DNA of 64,000 bases from Streptomyces beijiangensis. GTDB taxonomy: Bacteria; Actinomycetota; Actinomycetes; Streptomycetales; Streptomycetaceae. A program made the translations under genes and the position numbers. Under the pieces are notes generated by a model. That model did not search any database. It saw only the letters and a list, made by a program, of their open reading frames with translations, and was not told the origin of the DNA. The stretch is taken from NCBI RefSeq assembly GCF_017315755.1, contig NZ_JAFLRJ010000004.1, positions 1-64,000 of the forward strand, given 5' to 3'. Positions 34,590 to 43,552 of the stretch are shown in pieces. Every line of letters starts with the position of its first letter. Within the stretch, counting starts at the first letter, position 1.

Positions 34590-35498
34590 GTGTCCGAAGC
34601 GGAGTACCGGATCGAGGATCTGGCGCATCACAGCGGTGCCACGGTCCGTACGATCCGGGCCTACCAGGACCGCGGTCTGCTCCCCACGCCGGAGCGGCGC
34701 GGGCGGGCCAATGTGTACGGGGACAGCCATCTGGCCCGGCTGCGCCAGATCGCCGACCTGCTCGACCGCGGCTACACCCTGGCCTCCATCAAGGAGCTCC
34801 TGGAGGCCTGGGACGCGGGGCGCGGTCTGGGCGGGGTACTGGGGCTGGTCGCGGAGGTCCACGGACCGTGGACGGACGAGGAGGCGGCCCGGATCTCGCG
34901 GGCCGAGCTGGACGAGAGGTTCGGCGGCGTCCCCGACGACGAGGCCGTCGCGGACGCCGTGGCCCTGGGGGTACTGGAGCGCATCGCCGACCGGGACGAC
35001 GAGTTCCTGGTGCCCAGCCCGCAGGAGCTGACGGTGGCGGTGGAGCTGCATGCGGCGGGGGTGCCACTGAAGGCGATCTCCGGGCATCTGCGGGAACTGC
35101 GGGGGCAGGTCGAGCACATAGCGGCCCGGTTCCTGGAGTTCACCACGGAGCATGTCTTCGCCCGCTACCTGGGGCACACTCCGCCCACGGACACGGACGC
35201 CGCGGAGGCGGCCGCGCTGGTACGGCGGCTGCGCCCGCTCGCCCAGCAGAGCGTCGACGCCGAACTGGCCCGTGCGATGCGGCTGTTCGCGACCCGGCAC
35301 CTTCAGCAGCACCTCGGTCCGGCGGCGCCGGCGGCATCGTACGACGACCCCAGGACGGTCCCGCTGCCCGCGACGACGCTGCGTGCCGTCGAGGATCTGG
35401 TGGGCCAGCAGAACGTGCCGGCCTTCATCGCCGCAGCCACCGAACGGGAGCTCCAGGCAAGGACTTTGGACTCCCTGGCCGCCCCCCGACCGTCATGA
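34590..35498 (+). CDS. MerR-family transcriptional regulator
   Basis: 302 residues. The N-terminal MerR helix-turn-helix and wing (about 5-75; HHSGATVRTIRAYQDRGLLP then RGRANVYGDSHLARL) precede a second HTH-like segment and a long helical effector region. No Cys cluster typical of metal sensors is visible. GTG start with GAGGGGGAG about 6 nt upstream. It follows the three-gene M24/EphD-like/metal-dependent-hydrolase set by 35 nt in the same direction and probably controls it. The inducer is unknown, likely an organic compound. Confidence 0.88.
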   Translation: MSEAEYRIEDLAHHSGATVRTIRAYQDRGLLPTPERRGRANVYGDSHLARLRQIADLLDRGYTLASIKELLEAWDAGRGLGGVLGLVAEVHGPWTDEEAARISRAELDERFGGVPDDEAVADAVALGVLERIADRDDEFLVPSPQELTVAVELHAAGVPLKAISGHLRELRGQVEHIAARFLEFTTEHVFARYLGHTPPTDTDAAEAAALVRRLRPLAQQSVDAELARAMRLFATRHLQQHLGPAAPAASYDDPRTVPLPATTLRAVEDLVGQQNVPAFIAAATERELQARTLDSLAAPRPS

Positions 35499-35510
35499 AG
35501 GTGGCACGAC

Positions 35511-35575
35511 TTATCCACAGGTTCGTTCAAATCCCCTGTGGATAAGCCGAGTTACCTGTGGATCATGGTGGATAA
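35511..35575. promoter_or_regulatory. DnaA-box-like cluster upstream of kptA
   Basis: TTATCCACA at 35511-35519; its inverted copy at 35537-35545; inverted TGATCCACA at 35557-35565; inverted one-mismatch TTATCCACC at 35567-35575. Four sites lie in 65 nt, between the MerR gene and kptA. The boxes occupy the likely kptA promoter or leader, so DnaA could repress that gene or be titrated here. Confidence 0.65.
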
Positions 35576-35633
35576 ACCTTCGGAGCGCAGTAATTCGGAT
35601 GCACTCCGTCACATCCGGCGGCACCCTGGCCAC

Positions 35634-36176
35634 ATGGATGAAAGACGCACCGTCAAGGTGTCGAAGTACCTCTCAAAACATCTGCGGCACCAGCCCGAGC
35701 GCATCGGACTCACCCTCGACGCGCATGGCTGGGTGGCCGTCGACGAGCTGATGCGGGCAGCTTCCGCACACGGATTCCCCTTCACGCGAGCCGAACTGGA
35801 CCATGTCGTCGCCGCCAACGACAAGCAGCGGTTCGCGATCGACGGCGCGCGGATCCGGGCCAGCCAGGGCCACACCGTAGAGGTCGACCTGGATCTGCCC
35901 CCGGCCGAGCCGCCCGCGTACCTCTACCACGGCACGGTCGCCCGCAATCTGGACGCGATCCGGGCCGATGGCCTGCGCCCCATGGCCCGCCATCATGTCC
36001 ATCTCTCGCCCGACCGTGAGACGGCGACCCGGGTGGGCGCCCGGCGCGGTCGCCCCGTCGTCCTGAGCGTCGACTCCGGCGCCATGCACCGCGCCGGTCA
36101 TCTCTTCCGGGTGAGCGCCAACGGCGTCTGGCTGGCCGATGCCGTACCGCCGTTGTACCTGCGCTTTCCCGGCTGA
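35634..36176 (+). CDS. kptA: RNA 2'-phosphotransferase (KptA/Tpt1)
   Basis: 180 residues. KptA marks: KVSKYLSKHLRHQPERIGL (about 8-26), ANDKQRFAID (about 62-71) and the ADP-ribosyltransferase-like YHGT (about 99-102) with HHVHLSPDRETA (about 119-130). The enzyme transfers an internal 2'-phosphate to NAD+, giving ADP-ribose 1'',2''-cyclic phosphate. In fungi this finishes tRNA splicing; bacterial roles are unclear, since bacteria lack the matching tRNA ligase pathway. Start ATG 35634 is where homology begins; the reading frame is open further upstream, across the DnaA boxes. Confidence 0.92.
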   Translation: MDERRTVKVSKYLSKHLRHQPERIGLTLDAHGWVAVDELMRAASAHGFPFTRAELDHVVAANDKQRFAIDGARIRASQGHTVEVDLDLPPAEPPAYLYHGTVARNLDAIRADGLRPMARHHVHLSPDRETATRVGARRGRPVVLSVDSGAMHRAGHLFRVSANGVWLADAVPPLYLRFPG

Positions 36177-36189
36177 GACGATGCCGCGC

Positions 36190-36648
36190 ATGGCATATCC
36201 GCAGCTGGTCAGTGTCGAGGCAGCCGTTGTCGCGGTCCGTGAGGTCGCGCAGGAGTACCAGCTGGAAGTCGAGGTCACTCATGACATCGGTGCCGACCAG
36301 ACCTCGCGACGTACCGCGGCCGGAGTCTTCGCCATCATGGACGCGGACGGCTCGATGCCGCACGAGGCCTATGTCGAGCTGGGCGGCAGGCCGGCCGTCA
36401 CCGTGCAGCTCTTCCCGGACGGTGACGCGAAGATCACCGTCGAGGGCGTCGAGTTCCACGACATCCCCCGCGACTCCGTTCCCGTGTTCCTCCGCTCGGT
36501 CTACGGAGGGCTTGCCCACGTCACGGGCAAGCTCTTCCCGCCGGGCCACTGGCTGGTCGTGCCGCTGCCCGGCGACCAGACGTACAAGGAAATGGTCCTG
36601 CGCGGTGCGGGCCTCAGCCGCTGGCTCAGCGCAAGGGTCCGCCCCTGA
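36190..36648 (+). CDS. YbjN-like small protein of unknown function
   Basis: 152 residues, soluble, alternating beta strands and helices; I recognise the general look of YbjN/type III chaperone-like folds but no named function. Motifs include GVFAIMDADGSMPHEAYVEL and FPPGHWLVVPLPGDQ. ATG at 36190 is favoured because GAGAC lies at a usable spacing; ATG at 36181 is in frame. It lies 13 nt after kptA, so it is probably cotranscribed. Its TGA (36646-36648) directly abuts the stop codon of the convergent LLM gene (36649). Confidence 0.6.
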   Translation: MAYPQLVSVEAAVVAVREVAQEYQLEVEVTHDIGADQTSRRTAAGVFAIMDADGSMPHEAYVELGGRPAVTVQLFPDGDAKITVEGVEFHDIPRDSVPVFLRSVYGGLAHVTGKLFPPGHWLVVPLPGDQTYKEMVLRGAGLSRWLSARVRP

Positions 36649-37566
36649 CTAGGAGGCGCCACCCAGCTGGGCGAGGCCCTCCGTCGCGATCTGCTCGAAG
36701 ACCTTCTCGTCCGCGGCGAAGTCCGAGCCGGCGATCGGGGCATGGATGACGATCTCCGTGATGCCGAGCGCGAAGTGCCTCCCCGCGAAGTCCACGAAGG
36801 CGTCGAGGGAATCCAGCGGACGGCCGCGGTCCGGGGCGAACTCCGGGGTGAATCCGGTCAGCAGGATCTTGTCCAGCTCCGCGACGTCACGCCCGATCGC
36901 CTCGCAGGCGGCGCCCAGCTTGGTGATCTGCCCGCCGATCGCCTCGACGGACTGCTCGGGCGTCCCGGCCTCGAAGAGCTTCGGGTCACCGGTCGTCACC
37001 CACGCCTGGCCGTGCCGGGCAGCCAGCTTCAGCCCGCGCGGTCCGGTGGCGGCGACGGCGAAGGGGAGCCTCGGCCGCTGTACGCAGCCGGGGATGTTGC
37101 GGGCCTCGACCGCCGAGTAGTGCGTGCCCTCGTGCGTCACCGAGTCCTCGCTCAGCAGCCGGTCGAGCAGCGGGACGAACTCCGCGAAGTGATCCGCCCG
37201 CTCGCGTGGGGTCCACGGCTCCTGGCCCAGCGTTGTCGCGTCGAAGCCGTTGCCCCCCGCCCCGATGCCCAGCGTGATGCGGCCCCCGGAGACGTCGTCC
37301 AGCGTGATCAGGTCCTTGGCCAGCGTCACCGGATGCCGGAAGTTCGGCGAGGTGACCAGCGTGCCCAGGCGCAGCCGCGAGGTCACGGCGGCCGCGGCCG
37401 TCAGGGTCGGAACGGCCCCGAACCACGTCGTGTCGCGGAACGTGCGCCACGACAGATGGTCGTAGGTGTACGCGGTGTGGAAGCCGAGGTTCTCGGCGCG
37501 CAGCCACTGGTCGCGGCCGCCTTCCTGCCAGCGGCGGACGGGGAGGATCACGGTGCTCAGGCGCAT
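36649..37566 (-). CDS. LLM-class (F420/FMN-dependent) oxidoreductase
   Basis: 305 residues forming a luciferase-like TIM barrel. Visible marks: YDHLSW near residue 37, TSRLRLGTLVTSPNFRHPVTLAKDLITLDDVSGGR (as separate motifs LGTLV and SGGR), GIGAGGNGFD, and a late GITEIVIHAP. Streptomyces members usually use coenzyme F420 and have no assigned substrate. ATG 37566 fits the conserved MRLSTVILP start. It shares no spacer with the convergent YbjN-like gene: the two stop codons are adjacent. Confidence 0.88.
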   Translation of the reverse strand: MRLSTVILPVRRWQEGGRDQWLRAENLGFHTAYTYDHLSWRTFRDTTWFGAVPTLTAAAAVTSRLRLGTLVTSPNFRHPVTLAKDLITLDDVSGGRITLGIGAGGNGFDATTLGQEPWTPRERADHFAEFVPLLDRLLSEDSVTHEGTHYSAVEARNIPGCVQRPRLPFAVAATGPRGLKLAARHGQAWVTTGDPKLFEAGTPEQSVEAIGGQITKLGAACEAIGRDVAELDKILLTGFTPEFAPDRGRPLDSLDAFVDFAGRHFALGITEIVIHAPIAGSDFAADEKVFEQIATEGLAQLGGAS

Positions 37567-37643
37567 GATCCGACTGTACGTCGGTCCACTGACACCCGAG
37601 CACCGCAAGCCCGTATACCCAGGTCAGAGCCCTGACCAAGGCG

Positions 37644-40541
37644 TCAGGACAGATGCTTGAGCTGCTGCTCCAGCTGCGGGAGAAGCTCCCCCGCCCCCTC
37701 CGTGTCCGAGGCCTTCAGCTCCTCCACGAGCTCCCGCAGGCTGCGCGCGCCCTCGGCACCGCGGCCGAGCTCGCGCTCGGTCCAGGCGAGGCGGGTGACG
37801 CACTGCGCACGGTCCCGCAGGAACACCGGCCCCAGGCCACCGAAGACCTCGGCGGCCCGCTGCCAGAGCAGGACGGCCTCGCGCCGCACCGCGGCCCCGT
37901 CCGCCTCGCCCTCCTCGTCCTCGCCCTCCTCCACCTCGTCGTCGTCGTTGTAGAGACCGTCGGTGATGAGTTCGGCCAGCTGACTCCAGGTGCGCGCCTG
38001 CTCGACGAGCAGCTCCGGCTCATCGCCCGCCACCGCGTCGAGGGCCTGATCCATCAAGCCCCTGGCCACCTCCACAGCAGCCTCGTCCGGCTCGTCGCCC
38101 CGTACCTTCAGCCAGGCCAGCGACCGCATCGCCCGTGCCAGCTGCACCGCCTCACCGGCCCCGCCCCACAGTTCGAGTGCGCGTACGTACGCCTGCTCCG
38201 CCTCATCCGCCAGACCGGCGCCGGCCAGGCACTCGGCGGCCATGGTCGCCAACCGGGCCTGCGGCACGGGGTGTTCCCAGCCCTTGGCGATCTCGGCGGC
38301 GAGCAGATACTGCTCGGCTGCCGCCCTCAGGTCCCGCAGTTCCCGCAGCTGGTTACCGAGGATCTCGCGGGCCCTGACCGCCTCCTCCTCGCCGTGCTCC
38401 AACAGATCGGGCAGGGCGGATTCGAGCACCTCGGCCGCTTCCGCCGCCCGCCCCGTCTCCCCGTACGCCTGCGCGAGGACCAGCCGTGCCATGGCCCCCG
38501 CGCCCGCGGTGTCACCCGCGGCGTCGAACCAGTGCGCCGCGTCCAGGGCGTGCTCCGCGGCCTCGGCCTCCTTGCCGTCCTGGCGGTAGAGGACCTCGGC
38601 CAATGACAGGCGTACGGCACCGAGTTCCGCCGGGTCGGTGAGCTCGGCGCTGTGTTCCAGCGCGGCCCGCGCCGATTCCTCCGCGTCCCCGGCCCGCCCC
38701 AGCATCAGCTGCAGCGAGGCTCTTCGCCCCAGCGGCTCGACGGCGTCCCACGGCCGCCCCGCGCCGAGACCGCGCTCCGCGGCCGAGGTGAGCAGGGCCT
38801 CGGCCGGCGCCCAGTCATGGGCGCCCCAGGCGCGCTGCGCGAGCATGGTCTCGGCGTCGGCGAGGAGGTCGTCGACGTCGCCGGGGTGCGAGGCGTACCT
38901 GGCGACGAACTCCTCGACGGCAGGCCCGAGGTCGGTCTCCCGCTCGCCCGAGAGGATCGTGTGCAGCCGGATACGGGTGAGGTCCACTGCCGCGATCCGG
39001 CGCACCCTGGTGGGGTCCGCCGGATCCAGCGCGTCGGCGGAGGCGGCGGCCGTGGCGAGGAGCGCCCGTACCTCCTCCGCGTCCGCGCCCTGCTGGGCGG
39101 TGATCACGGTGACCCACACCTCGTTGATCGCGGCCCTGCTCGGTTCGCCGGCGGCGCGGTAGGCAGCGACGGCCGCCTCGAACCCCTCGCGCGACGGCGT
39201 ACGTACCGCGGCGTGCTCCAGCAGCTCGGCGGCGAGCAGGCTGTCCACGCTCTCGGCGCCGTCCCGGATGAGCGCCTCGATCCTGTTCCAGACCGCGCGG
39301 GTGCCGGGGTGTCCTGCTGTCCTCAGCCGACGGGCCTCCGCGGCCAGTCCGGCCACATCGGTGATCGCCGCGGCGGCGGCTTCCTTCCGTACCGCAGCGG
39401 TCGGGGCAGGGACGGCGACCGCGGGCGACGGACGTACCCCCAGCGGCAGTGCGCCGAGCAGCGGAGCGCTGCCCACACGGTCGGCGAGCCGCCCGGAGAC
39501 CACGGTGCTGCCGTTGCGCTCGTCGAAGGAAACGGCGATGCGGGCCGCCTCGGCCTCCAGGAGTCCGTGCAGCTCGGCGGCCGTGCGCAACCGGCCCTCG
39601 TACGCGGCGACCGGCTGCTCGCCCTGCCCCAGTTCGGCCAGCCGGCCGAGCAGCACCAGGACGCCCGTGTACAGCTGCAGCTGCGCAGCCGGGTTGCCGT
39701 CCGCGGCCAGATGGGAGGCGTGCTCGCTGAGGATCTCCAGACCGCGGCCCTCGTTCCCGGTCAGGGCGCAGAACTCGATGTGCAGACCGATGGTCGGCAG
39801 CAGGCTCTCGTTGCCCCTGGCCATGCGATATCCACGCAGATGGTGGGCGCGCGCCTCATCGGTCCTGCCCAGCCGCACCAGCGGTATCAGGGACTTGGCG
39901 AGCGTCCGGTGGGGCTCCTCCTGACAGCTGAGACGGCCGGACAGGACGGGCTCCCAGACCGTCAGGGCCTTCTCGTCGTCCCCGTGTGCGTACCAGTGGT
40001 GGCCCTGGTCGTTCAGCTCGCAGGCGTGGCAGTTGGCCATCCGGTCGCGGTCGGCCGCGGTCCAGGCGGCGAAGGCGCGGTCGGCACGCTCCTGGTCCCC
40101 GGTCTCGTCGGCGAGGTCGAACTCGGCCTGGCGCACGGCACGTTCCGTGAACCCGGCCAGCCGATAGCGGCGCTCCATCTCCACCAGCCACCCCTCCATG
40201 GCGGAGAGGGGGACCTCGGGCAGCGAGAGCATGCCGGAGGTGACCCACTTGAACATCCAGTGGAAGTAGTAGGTGTCCATGGAGTCGAAGGCGGACGGGT
40301 CCTGGTCCCACTCCCGCATCAGGCGGGCGAAGGGCACCAGCATCTTGCCGCGCTCGGTGCTGTACTCGTACGCCTTGATCAGGCCGAAGAGCGCGGTGCG
40401 CAGCACACTGCGGTCGCCTGTCTGCTCGGCGGCGGCGACCAGTTCCTCGGCGCGGGCATTGCGCAGCAGACCGTTGGGCGCGTGCTCGTTCTCCTGGACG
40501 GCCTGGCGTATCTCGGCGGGGGTGGGGGCGGGGGTGCTCAA
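37644..40541 (-). CDS. large tetratricopeptide-repeat protein coupled to an HSP90-like gene
   Basis: 965 residues, almost entirely helical. Leu/Ala-rich TPR-like hairpins fill about 190-340 and 500-930. An acidic insert (about 860-885: EVEEGEDEEGEADG) interrupts the last third. A Pro/Val/Ala-rich linker (about 350-380) splits the protein into two solenoids. A TTG start is chosen because AGGAGGAG lies 6 nt upstream, inside the end of the preceding gene; the TTGA overlaps the HSP90-like stop by 4 nt. TPR proteins are the standard co-chaperones of eukaryotic HSP90, so a dedicated co-chaperone or adaptor is a reasonable inference. No enzymatic motif is seen. Function unknown. Confidence 0.7.
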   Translation of the reverse strand: MSTPAPTPAEIRQAVQENEHAPNGLLRNARAEELVAAAEQTGDRSVLRTALFGLIKAYEYSTERGKMLVPFARLMREWDQDPSAFDSMDTYYFHWMFKWVTSGMLSLPEVPLSAMEGWLVEMERRYRLAGFTERAVRQAEFDLADETGDQERADRAFAAWTAADRDRMANCHACELNDQGHHWYAHGDDEKALTVWEPVLSGRLSCQEEPHRTLAKSLIPLVRLGRTDEARAHHLRGYRMARGNESLLPTIGLHIEFCALTGNEGRGLEILSEHASHLAADGNPAAQLQLYTGVLVLLGRLAELGQGEQPVAAYEGRLRTAAELHGLLEAEAARIAVSFDERNGSTVVSGRLADRVGSAPLLGALPLGVRPSPAVAVPAPTAAVRKEAAAAAITDVAGLAAEARRLRTAGHPGTRAVWNRIEALIRDGAESVDSLLAAELLEHAAVRTPSREGFEAAVAAYRAAGEPSRAAINEVWVTVITAQQGADAEEVRALLATAAASADALDPADPTRVRRIAAVDLTRIRLHTILSGERETDLGPAVEEFVARYASHPGDVDDLLADAETMLAQRAWGAHDWAPAEALLTSAAERGLGAGRPWDAVEPLGRRASLQLMLGRAGDAEESARAALEHSAELTDPAELGAVRLSLAEVLYRQDGKEAEAAEHALDAAHWFDAAGDTAGAGAMARLVLAQAYGETGRAAEAAEVLESALPDLLEHGEEEAVRAREILGNQLRELRDLRAAAEQYLLAAEIAKGWEHPVPQARLATMAAECLAGAGLADEAEQAYVRALELWGGAGEAVQLARAMRSLAWLKVRGDEPDEAAVEVARGLMDQALDAVAGDEPELLVEQARTWSQLAELITDGLYNDDDEVEEGEDEEGEADGAAVRREAVLLWQRAAEVFGGLGPVFLRDRAQCVTRLAWTERELGRGAEGARSLRELVEELKASDTEGAGELLPQLEQQLKHLS

Positions 40542-42415
40542 CTCTGCTCCTCCTGGCTCGTGCCGGCGACCGGGCGGTCGAGGGGATGTGTCGCCCATTC
40601 CAGGAGCCCGAGGAAGGCCCTGTTGAGCAGGGAGGTGTCCGCGGGCCGCAGCGGGCGCTGGGCCATCAGCAGCGCCTGTCCGTACAGCGACTCGACGGCG
40701 GTGCCGGCCAGTGCGGCATCCGGGATGGCGGCGATACGGCGCACCAGGGGGTTGTTGTGGTTCAGGACGAGCCTGGCCCTGGGCGCGGAGCCCCGCAGCG
40801 CGCCGAGGATGTCGCTCCACAGCGCGTCGGCGTCGGCCTCGGCTGCCGCCCGGTCGCGCTCGTGGCGGGCCTGGCGGTCGTCGAGGAAGAGCGCGGGGAC
40901 CGTCACCGGCTGGAAGGCGCGCAGGGCGACGTCGCAGCCGAGCGGGTCGAGTTTGGTGCGGGCGGTGGCCAGGAACGAGGACAGCGCCAGCTCCTGCTGG
41001 GGCGCCACCGGGTCGAGGTGGGCGGTGACGGCGCCCGCGTCCAGTTCGGCGACGCTCACCCCGTCCCTGATCTGCGGCAGCATCGCGACGAGCTCGGCGT
41101 CGTACGTGTACCCGCCGTTGATCACACCGAGCCCGTGCGCGGCGGCGATGGGGGCGACCTGGCGGAACTCCTCGACGGTGCGCGTGTAGTGCACCTCGGG
41201 GTGGGCGCGTACGAAATCGTCCAGCGTCACCCGCCCGTCGCTCGTCTCGAACGGCAGCCAGGGCAGCATCAGTTCAAGCAGCCCGGCGTCGTATCTGGCG
41301 AGGGACTTCACCCCCAGGTGGTGGACGGCCAGGAAGGAGGCGAGCCGGTCGGGGTCCCCGGCGGCGAGCTGCGCCAGCCACTCCCTGATGCGTCCGCCGA
41401 GCGCCTCGCGGACGGCGGCGAGTGTCTCGTCGTCGTAGAGGTTCTCGCGGGACGCGGTGGGCCGCAGGGTGTCGGTGTCCAGGACGACGCGGACGAAGAA
41501 CGCCCAGTCGGGCAGCAGGTTGTCCGCCCGGTCGGTGAGCAGCATCCCCTTCAGATAGACCCGGTGGCCGGCGCGGTGGGCCGGGCTGGTCGCAGCGGGC
41601 AGCACATGGGCGACACCGCGCACACCGGCGACGGGCAGGTCCAGGTCGATCGTGTCCAGCGGCGAGAAGCCGAAGACCTTGGTGCAGTGCCCGGCGAGGG
41701 CGACCCGGCGGGCGACCGGTGTGGCGTACGGGCGGTCCCACACGGCGGGCCGGTCGGTGACGGGGCGCTGCGCGCCGTCCGGTCCGGTGAAGGTCACCTC
41801 GTACGGAAGCAACGAACCGAAGTCCCGTGCGAGTTCCTCGACACGCCCAGGAGTCGCCCACTCCTCCGCACCGGGCCTGGCCTCCAGGTAGACGGTGGTG
41901 CCCGGCTCGGTCCTCGCCTCGTCGGGGAGGGTGCGCACGGTGTACGAGCCGTCGTCGGTGGCCAGCCATTCGACGGGCGGCAGTTCAGGGGTACGGGCGG
42001 AGCGCGAGACGACCCGGATCTGCCGGGCCACCACGAAGCAGGCCAGCAGTCCGATGCCGAACTGGCCGAGGAACTCCTGCCGGGCGCTCTCCAGACCGTC
42101 CCGCTTGGAGGAGCGCCCGATGGTCGCGAGCAGGGTGTGCACCTCGTCGGAGGTGAGGCCGATACCGGAGTCCTCGATGCTCACCGCGCCCGCGTCGGTC
42201 ACCGAGAGCCTGATGCGGACCGGTGCCTGAGGGTCCAGGGCGAGCCGGGCGGTCGAGGCGTCCACGGCGTTCTGCAGCAGTTCCCTGACGTAGACGCGCG
42301 GGCTGGAGTAGAGGTGGTGGGAGAGCAGGTCGACGAGACCCCGGAGATCCACTTGGAAGGTGTTGGGGGCGGTGGTCGCGGTGTCGGTGGCGTCGGGCGT
42401 ACGGGAAGAAGTCAC
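40538..42415 (-). CDS. HSP90-family (HtpG-like) ATPase
   Basis: 625 residues, about the length of HtpG. The N-terminal GHKL ATPase domain has YVRELLQNAVDAS (about 42-54), IEDSGIGLTSDEV (about 74-86) and GQFGIGLLACF (about 112-122). The middle domain keeps the catalytic Arg segment LRPTASRENL (about 310-319). The C-terminal part is divergent from HtpG. It is cytoplasmic, with a Thr/Ala-rich N-terminal tail of about 18 residues. GTG start. Its stop overlaps the TTG start of a 965-residue TPR protein. The client set is unknown; the divergence and fixed TPR partner suggest a specialised chaperone. Confidence 0.88.
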   Translation of the reverse strand: MTSSRTPDATDTATTAPNTFQVDLRGLVDLLSHHLYSSPRVYVRELLQNAVDASTARLALDPQAPVRIRLSVTDAGAVSIEDSGIGLTSDEVHTLLATIGRSSKRDGLESARQEFLGQFGIGLLACFVVARQIRVVSRSARTPELPPVEWLATDDGSYTVRTLPDEARTEPGTTVYLEARPGAEEWATPGRVEELARDFGSLLPYEVTFTGPDGAQRPVTDRPAVWDRPYATPVARRVALAGHCTKVFGFSPLDTIDLDLPVAGVRGVAHVLPAATSPAHRAGHRVYLKGMLLTDRADNLLPDWAFFVRVVLDTDTLRPTASRENLYDDETLAAVREALGGRIREWLAQLAAGDPDRLASFLAVHHLGVKSLARYDAGLLELMLPWLPFETSDGRVTLDDFVRAHPEVHYTRTVEEFRQVAPIAAAHGLGVINGGYTYDAELVAMLPQIRDGVSVAELDAGAVTAHLDPVAPQQELALSSFLATARTKLDPLGCDVALRAFQPVTVPALFLDDRQARHERDRAAAEADADALWSDILGALRGSAPRARLVLNHNNPLVRRIAAIPDAALAGTAVESLYGQALLMAQRPLRPADTSLLNRAFLGLLEWATHPLDRPVAGTSQEEQS

Positions 42416-42666
42416 AGGCAGTCACCTCGCGTGCTCATGCGCGGGGTCGGGCGATCGCGGGGTCCCCCCTCACGCATCGCGATGGGCCCGGCCCTGCAGC
42501 CTCACGAGGCGGGCAGGACGCGGTAGTTGGAAGCCATCGTAGGACCGGGCACTGACAAAGCCCATGGAGATTTCCGCGGCGGCGATCTTCGGCCAAGTAC
42601 GGCCCGCCCCCTCTCATATGTGCACCACTTCGCACGCCCGTGCGCATCGTGCGGGAGAATGGATCT

Positions 42667-43521
42667 GTGACCTCAGCTACCGGCCAAGCCCCCGCCGTCC
42701 CCGCCGTCCAGCCCCGGCTGATCGCCACCGACCTGGACGGCACCCTGCTGCGCGACGACAAGTCGGTCTCCGACCGGACCATCGCCGCGCTCGCCGCCGC
42801 CGAGCGGGCCGGGATCGAGGTCTTCTTCGTCACCGGGAGACCGGCCCGCTGGATGGACGTCGTCAGCGACCACGTCCACGGCCACGGCCTGGCGATCTGC
42901 GCGAACGGCGCCGCCGTCGTCGATCTCCACGCGGGCGGCAGGATCGTCGAGGTGCGGCCCCTGGCGCGGCCCGCGGCCCTCGACGCCGTACGCACCCTGC
43001 GCACCGCGGCGCCCGGCACGTCCTTCGCCGTCGAGCTGACCACCGGCATCCATTACGAGGCGGCCTACCCGCCCTTCTTCCTCGACCCCGGGGCGAGCGT
43101 CGCCCCCGCCGAGAAGCTGCTGCACGAGACGGCGGCAGGCGGCGCGGCCCCCGTGCTGAAGGTCCTGGCCCACCACCCCGAGCTGTCACCCGACGCCTTC
43201 CTGGCCCTGGCCCGCACCGCCGTCGGCGGGGGCGCGTCGATCACCCGCTCCTCGCCGACCGCCCTCCTGGAGATCAGCGGCGCCGGCGTCTCCAAGGCCT
43301 CCACCCTGGAGCTGTGCTGCGCCGAGCGGTCCATCGACCCCTCGGAGGTCGTCGCTTTCGGTGACATGCCCAACGACATCGAGATGCTGAGCTGGGCGGG
43401 CACCTCGTACGCGATGGGCAACGCCCACCCGGACGTGCTGGCCGCCGCCTCGGGCCGCACGGTCGCCAACAACGAGGACGGCGTCGCGGTCGTCATCGAG
43501 CGGATCCTGCAAGGTCTCTGA
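42667..43521 (+). CDS. Cof-type HAD-superfamily phosphatase
   Basis: 284 residues. HAD motif I is ATDLDGTLL (about 23-31), motif II VTGRPARWM (about 59-67), motif III with Lys in GVSKASTLE (about 209-217) and motif [12 protein letters not shown] (about 232-241). It is a paralogue of the protein at 21362-22183 and presumably removes phosphate from a sugar or cofactor phosphate; substrate unknown. GTG 42667 has GGGAG about 12 nt upstream. Convergent with the M23 peptidase gene. Confidence 0.88.
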   Translation: MTSATGQAPAVPAVQPRLIATDLDGTLLRDDKSVSDRTIAALAAAERAGIEVFFVTGRPARWMDVVSDHVHGHGLAICANGAAVVDLHAGGRIVEVRPLARPAALDAVRTLRTAAPGTSFAVELTTGIHYEAAYPPFFLDPGASVAPAEKLLHETAAGGAAPVLKVLAHHPELSPDAFLALARTAVGGGASITRSSPTALLEISGAGVSKASTLELCCAERSIDPSEVVAFGDMPNDIEMLSWAGTSYAMGNAHPDVLAAASGRTVANNEDGVAVVIERILQGL

Positions 43522-43552
43522 GGCCGGAGACCCTGCCGGCGCCGCGGGGCGC

